From the NCBI GenBank assembly GCA_024690865.1, contig JAILON010000160.1:1-44942 (forward strand): a stretch of 44,942 bases of DNA. The letters are read 5' to 3'. This document shows positions 41,254 through 44,942 of the stretch, one piece after another (the first letter of the stretch is position 1; every line of letters starts with the position of its first letter). Position numbers and translations under genes: made by a program. Origin of the DNA: Treponema sp. Its GTDB lineage: Bacteria > Spirochaetota > Spirochaetia > Treponematales > Treponemataceae. The notes under the pieces are model-generated. The model did no database searches. It was not told the origin of the DNA and worked only from the letters and a program-made list of their open reading frames with translations.

Positions 41254-42711
41254 TCACTTTAGCGAATACGTCCTGTTCTTGTTTGCGCCATTGGCGACAA
41301 TCTTCCCTTCCTCCGCAAGTTCAGAAAGGTAAACTTTCGTGCGCGAAATCTTCAGCCCGATTTCCAGAGAAATATCCTGTGTCTTTGAATTAGGATGCTC
41401 CGCCAGGTAGCTGACAATCCGAGCCCTAAACTTCTCGGATTTATCGCCATTTTTATCGCCGTTTTCCTGATTTATCGCCGTTTTTAGCAGTTTATCGCCA
41501 CTTTTATCGCCGTTTTCCCGATTTATCGCCGTTTTTTCGGATTTATCGCCACTTTTATCGCCGTTTTTCTTGTAGGAGGGGCGATAAAAGTTCACCCTAA
41601 GCATGTCCCCGATTTCAAGGAACTCCGGACGGGCCACCCCGTACTCGTCGCACTGGGCAAAAATCCGCTTAAAGCCCGACCCCCAGCCTTCCAAGACATC
41701 TATCTTTTCAAGAGTACGTGCCAGTGTTTTATTGCGGATGGAAGAACGACCTGACAAAGCTTCTTCCAGAGTCAAAGAACCGTAAATGCTGCCGGGAGAA
41801 GAAATTTCAACTCGGTCATCGTAAACTGCAACCTGAACGCTGGAACTCATCTGATAATTGCGATGAATCACTGCGTTGATAATTAGCTCACGGATTGCCT
41901 TTGGCGGAAGTTCATATTTTTCTTTGTGAACAATTTCGTTTATCTCCACAGCCATGCTAAGATAATTCAAGACAAACTTATAAGCTCCATCTATCTGCTC
42001 GCAAAGTGGACCTTCGTATTCTTTCTTATCAAGAAAATCGACGCGCTCCGTTCCGCGGAACCGAGCGCATTGAATGCGTGAAGTATAATCATGCTTACCC
42101 AAAAGAATTGCATAGGCATTTGTTGCAACGTCTTTTTTGTTTCCTGTAAGAAGATTCAGATTCTCCAAATCTTTTCTTGTAATCTTTCGTTCAGCGCGCT
42201 CAGAAAAATCTTTACAAAGATATTTTATATCTTCGTCTTCAACTTTCAGCGAAGTACAAGGAAATTCGTCATAATAAACATGACGACCACGATTTGTAAG
42301 TTCATCTAAAGCAGTCCAGTCAGCATTTCGAGTTGTAGCTCCAAGACGGATAAATGTACCGTTTTCTTTTCCCATAGATTTTATGTAATATGGAGTTGCG
42401 TTTCCGGGGAACACATTCACAATCAAAAGCTGGGCATCGTCCACCATCTCGGCAGTAATGTCAAACATAATCTGCGGCTCGCACATCTTGCCGATGGTGT
42501 CGGCTATCCTGTCCTTAAGCTCGAACAAATCGACGGACTTGCCGATTCCGACAAATTCCCGGCTGTTGCTCACGCCAAGGACAAACTTTCCCCCGGCCCC
42601 GTTCGCAAAGGCGACAATGGTCTTTACCCATTTCTGCGATTCAAGGGGAAGCTCCACCTTATATTCCAGCGTGCGGCTCTCACCGTTCTGTATTTCTTCC
42701 TGTAAGGTCAT
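41254..42711 (-). CDS. AlbA_2/ATPase-like DNA-binding protein
   Basis: 485 residues. The N-terminal Schlafen-type AlbA_2 domain (about 11-125) shows ESRTLEYKVELP and VAFANGAGGKFVLGV. A GHKL/HATPase_c_4-like region follows (about 255-350) with RELIINAVIHRNYQ and YDDRVEISSPGSI. Residues 383-427 are imperfect 17-residue repeats, and a winged-helix-like end (428-485) has TQDISLEIGLKISRTKVYLS. Such proteins are usually called transcriptional regulators or ATP-binding proteins, and AlbA_2 ATPases also occur in antiphage loci. The ATG overlaps the upstream DUF3883 gene by 32 bases; the HNH gene follows. Confidence 0.85.
   Translation of the reverse strand: MTLQEEIQNGESRTLEYKVELPLESQKWVKTIVAFANGAGGKFVLGVSNSREFVGIGKSVDLFELKDRIADTIGKMCEPQIMFDITAEMVDDAQLLIVNVFPGNATPYYIKSMGKENGTFIRLGATTRNADWTALDELTNRGRHVYYDEFPCTSLKVEDEDIKYLCKDFSERAERKITRKDLENLNLLTGNKKDVATNAYAILLGKHDYTSRIQCARFRGTERVDFLDKKEYEGPLCEQIDGAYKFVLNYLSMAVEINEIVHKEKYELPPKAIRELIINAVIHRNYQMSSSVQVAVYDDRVEISSPGSIYGSLTLEEALSGRSSIRNKTLARTLEKIDVLEGWGSGFKRIFAQCDEYGVARPEFLEIGDMLRVNFYRPSYKKNGDKSGDKSEKTAINRENGDKSGDKLLKTAINQENGDKNGDKSEKFRARIVSYLAEHPNSKTQDISLEIGLKISRTKVYLSELAEEGKIVANGANKNRTYSLK
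41431..41565. repeat. In-frame 51-bp tandem repeats in the AlbA_2 gene
   Basis: Units encoding NGDKSGDKSEKTAINRE, NGDKSGDKLLKTAINQE and a partial NGDKNGDKSEK give about 2.6 copies of 51 bp, built from the nonamer TTTATCGCC on the plus strand. They link the ATPase-like part to the winged helix. Unit number could change by slippage without a frameshift. Confidence 0.85.
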
Positions 42712-44942
42712 TTAGCCCCCCTCTTTTTTCCTTTGCTTTAATTATATATTTATCATATTGTATTGAAAATTTTGAGTTGTTAAAAGGTGATTCATTTTCA
42801 TTTTCAAATTTAAACAATTTTCCAAGATTTAAGACTTTGGGTTTCGTATTTAATTTAAGAAACACAAAAAAAACTTCATAATGTTCAGGATCTTCTAATG
42901 CAGTAGAGAACTCATTATTCGAAAAATCAAATTCTATTTGATCGCCAGTTGTTGCTTTTACTTCAACCATTATTTTTTCATTCTTATCATTTATATATAT
43001 AAAATCATATCCAAGAGAATCATCACCAGCATGAGGCAAGCCATACTTAACTGCATTTTCAGAGAGCCATTCTACGACAGTATATTTTTGAGCAAGTGTT
43101 TCATATACTGCTATCTCTCCAGCAAGTCCTATTATTTCTTTAGTGTCATTTAAATTGCCTGTTTTATTTCCAGTGCCAAATTTATGGCCTGTTGAATTCC
43201 ATTTTTGTGTCTTAGCTCCAATTCCTTCTGTTTCAACATCAGATTGATATTCAGGATCTTTTGCCAGATCTTTAGCTTCAGATAATATCTCTTCAGCACT
43301 CTTTTTAGGTTTTTCAGCTGATGTGTTTCTTCCTTCTTTTGCTTTTAGATCATCCAAACAATCAAATAACAAATACAAATCAAGCTTTTCAGAAGTATAT
43401 TTTCCTTGTAATTCCGAATACAAAGAAGAAGCATCTTTCTTTTCATTTATGATAACTTCTAAGTTTCTACCTCCTATTTTACGCAAATCAGAACATTTTA
43501 CATTAAAAGCAGTTTCAAATTTTTCTTCTATGCTTTCATTTACAGAATTTGAAAACTCTATTTTATAAGGTAAATAATTATGCTTATCCGATTCGAACGC
43601 TTCGAGCTGCTTCCCTTCTTTGTATTTTTCATATAAGTACAAGAAATACTCTTCTTTTAAGTTTACTTTTAATTCATCAAATTTACGTTGATAATATTCA
43701 GTTATATAAATTTTATCTGCGGTTTGTTTATTATAGTCCTCAACATCAACCTTAAGATATTTAAACAGTTCTATTAAAGAAGGAATTGTGTCAATCTGAT
43801 TGATATGGTCATAATCAAATTTATTTTCCCACGCTCTATCAACACCGAGAGAATCGATTATATCAACTACAGAGGATTCCTCTAAAAGATGAATATTTTT
43901 AATACTGGCAATAGAAATCCAGAATTCCTGTTTACTATTAAAAATAACCTTCAGCTTTTTTTGTGCTTGTTCAATATATTCTAACACTTCTTCACCTTTT
44001 GTATTTATCAATAAATTTCTCCTTCTTTCATGAGATGAAGAAAATAAAGAGCTAAAAAAAGCCAAATCATTACTTAAATCTAAAACAGTCGAAACAATTT
44101 CCGCTACAGCATCTGCAAAATATGGATTAGATTCAATTTCCGTATAACGAGTACAACTATCTGGAATCTTTATGTAAGCAATTTTCCTCTTGGTTTCATC
44201 TGTTTCATTTAGATATACAGTTTGATAATCATCTAATTTCACAGATTTGATCTCATCATTAATTGGAAAATCTACCGTTAAGGAGTTTGCCACTATAATA
44301 TTTAGACGATTTAGTTTTCTTAAATCGGTATCAGATTCATTAGTAATTAATCTTGATGCCAACAGGTACACTTTAAACTCTTCAAAATTGGAATTAAATT
44401 GTTTATTAATATTCGAATTGATAAATTCTTTTGATACTATCGGATGAATATCCCCTAACAATTCAACACCAAAAATATCTTGAACTCTACCTTGTCTGTA
44501 ATCATAGACTAGCATAGGAAATTCATTTAAAATTTTTTCACTAAACAATTTATTTGGTGTATATTTTGCCTCTTTTACAGAAACATATTTCTTTTCCCCA
44601 TTCACAGTAACAAGAACTTTTCCTTCTGAAATAAATTTCAGATAATTACACCCCTTTTCTGAAAGAGTTTTATCTGCAGTTCCTTTCATTTTATTGTATA
44701 TAGATTTTCCGTACCTACATTCTTTATCGAGTTCCGGCAGTTTTAGAAGTAATTCATATTTTACATTAGTTTTTAAGTCCATAAATATTTCAGATACCCC
44801 TATCTTCTGCAACAAACCGTATACTTCACTTAAAGAGGCAGAAGGACAATATTCCTTAATATCCGAAATAGATATTTTAGGAGAAGCTATTACGCTTTTT
44901 ACTTTCATTTCTTCTAAACAACAATGAGCAGAATCAAAAAAG
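42680..44942 (-). CDS. DUF3883/NO VEIN-domain protein, C-terminal part (cut by window edge)
   Basis: The frame stays open beyond the first Met (44908) to the edge, reading FFDSAHCCLEE before it, so at least 753 residues are present and the true start is probably outside. The last 150 residues contain the DUF3883 domain with LAGEIAVYETLAQKYTVVEW, GYDFIYINDKNEKIMVEVKA: the D...E-x-K pattern of PD-(D/E)xK nucleases. The rest is mainly helical and unrecognised. Related proteins often have a Hsp90/sacsin-like ATPase at the N-terminus, which would lie outside. It is very AT-rich compared with everything to its left, suggesting transfer. First visible gene of the operon with AlbA_2 and HNH. Confidence 0.75.
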   Translation of the reverse strand, partial: FFDSAHCCLEEMKVKSVIASPKISISDIKEYCPSASLSEVYGLLQKIGVSEIFMDLKTNVKYELLLKLPELDKECRYGKSIYNKMKGTADKTLSEKGCNYLKFISEGKVLVTVNGEKKYVSVKEAKYTPNKLFSEKILNEFPMLVYDYRQGRVQDIFGVELLGDIHPIVSKEFINSNINKQFNSNFEEFKVYLLASRLITNESDTDLRKLNRLNIIVANSLTVDFPINDEIKSVKLDDYQTVYLNETDETKRKIAYIKIPDSCTRYTEIESNPYFADAVAEIVSTVLDLSNDLAFFSSLFSSSHERRRNLLINTKGEEVLEYIEQAQKKLKVIFNSKQEFWISIASIKNIHLLEESSVVDIIDSLGVDRAWENKFDYDHINQIDTIPSLIELFKYLKVDVEDYNKQTADKIYITEYYQRKFDELKVNLKEEYFLYLYEKYKEGKQLEAFESDKHNYLPYKIEFSNSVNESIEEKFETAFNVKCSDLRKIGGRNLEVIINEKKDASSLYSELQGKYTSEKLDLYLLFDCLDDLKAKEGRNTSAEKPKKSAEEILSEAKDLAKDPEYQSDVETEGIGAKTQKWNSTGHKFGTGNKTGNLNDTKEIIGLAGEIAVYETLAQKYTVVEWLSENAVKYGLPHAGDDSLGYDFIYINDKNEKIMVEVKATTGDQIEFDFSNNEFSTALEDPEHYEVFFVFLKLNTKPKVLNLGKLFKFENENESPFNNSKFSIQYDKYIIKAKEKRGGLNDLTGRNTER

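Noticed and set aside
41431..41565. CRISPR-like repeat array
   Set aside because: The repeats are adjacent, in frame and lack unique spacers; they encode a protein linker.

Overview
The window reads as a chromosomal segment of a host-associated spirochaete of the Treponema type. The reason is the gene order. A division cluster without mraY, murD, murE or murG (mraZ-rsmH-ftsL-murF-ftsW-ftsQ-ftsA-ftsZ) runs on, in one direction, into two Xer recombinases, a TPR lipoprotein, dprA, topA and hslVU. A HU-like/DUF4469-type protein further along fits the same group. No rRNA, tRNA, CRISPR array or insertion sequence was recognised.

Layout. 1-1.4 kb: the N-terminus of a TamB/AsmA-like envelope protein (minus, cut by the edge), divergent from tmk (plus). 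1.6-17.8 kb: fifteen minus-strand genes from mraZ (upstream end) to hslU (downstream end), many overlapping or nearly so, led by a near-consensus promoter and three phased MraZ boxes. 17.9-20.8 kb: three plus-strand genes (MazG-like hydrolase, GT2 polyprenol-phosphate glycosyltransferase, GtrII-like membrane glucosyltransferase).

20.8-38.9 kb: a large nitrogen-compound catabolism island, more GC-rich to the eye than its surroundings. It holds two paralogous sets of a multi-subunit flavin/iron-sulfur amine or amino-acid dehydrogenase: a DAO-type FAD subunit, a BFD-type [2Fe-2S] protein, an FAD/NAD-type subunit with a ferredoxin-like tail, and a small plant-type [2Fe-2S] protein. Each set is accompanied by an ornithine-cyclodeaminase/mu-crystallin homologue, a RidA-like protein and a PII protein. 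Set 1 (minus) carries an APC permease; set 2 (plus) carries an AmtB ammonium channel. Between them lie an AGCS sodium/amino-acid symporter, two AraC-type regulators and a YbaK-like protein. The likely logic is import of an amine or amino acid, oxidation to an imine, handling of imine/cyclic imine by the OCD and RidA homologues, and sensing of the nitrogen/energy state by PII. The substrate cannot be read from sequence. A 17-18-bp motif (roughly GTCCGATTTYTTCAATA) recurs in front of five transcription units of the island and has not, to my knowledge, been described; it is the best candidate for a regulon-specific operator. Several leaders also carry terminator hairpins ahead of the first start codon, suggesting attenuation.

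38.9-44.9 kb: accessory DNA. A HU-like/DUF4469-type protein, an orphan small-RNA candidate (consensus promoter and strong terminator about 85 nt apart, no ORF), an XRE regulator with an inverted repeat over its promoter, then a tightly packed minus-strand operon of a DUF3883/NO VEIN-domain protein (cut by the edge, strikingly AT-rich), an AlbA_2/ATPase-like regulator with in-frame 51-bp repeats, and an HNH nuclease. This last operon looks like a defence-type module.
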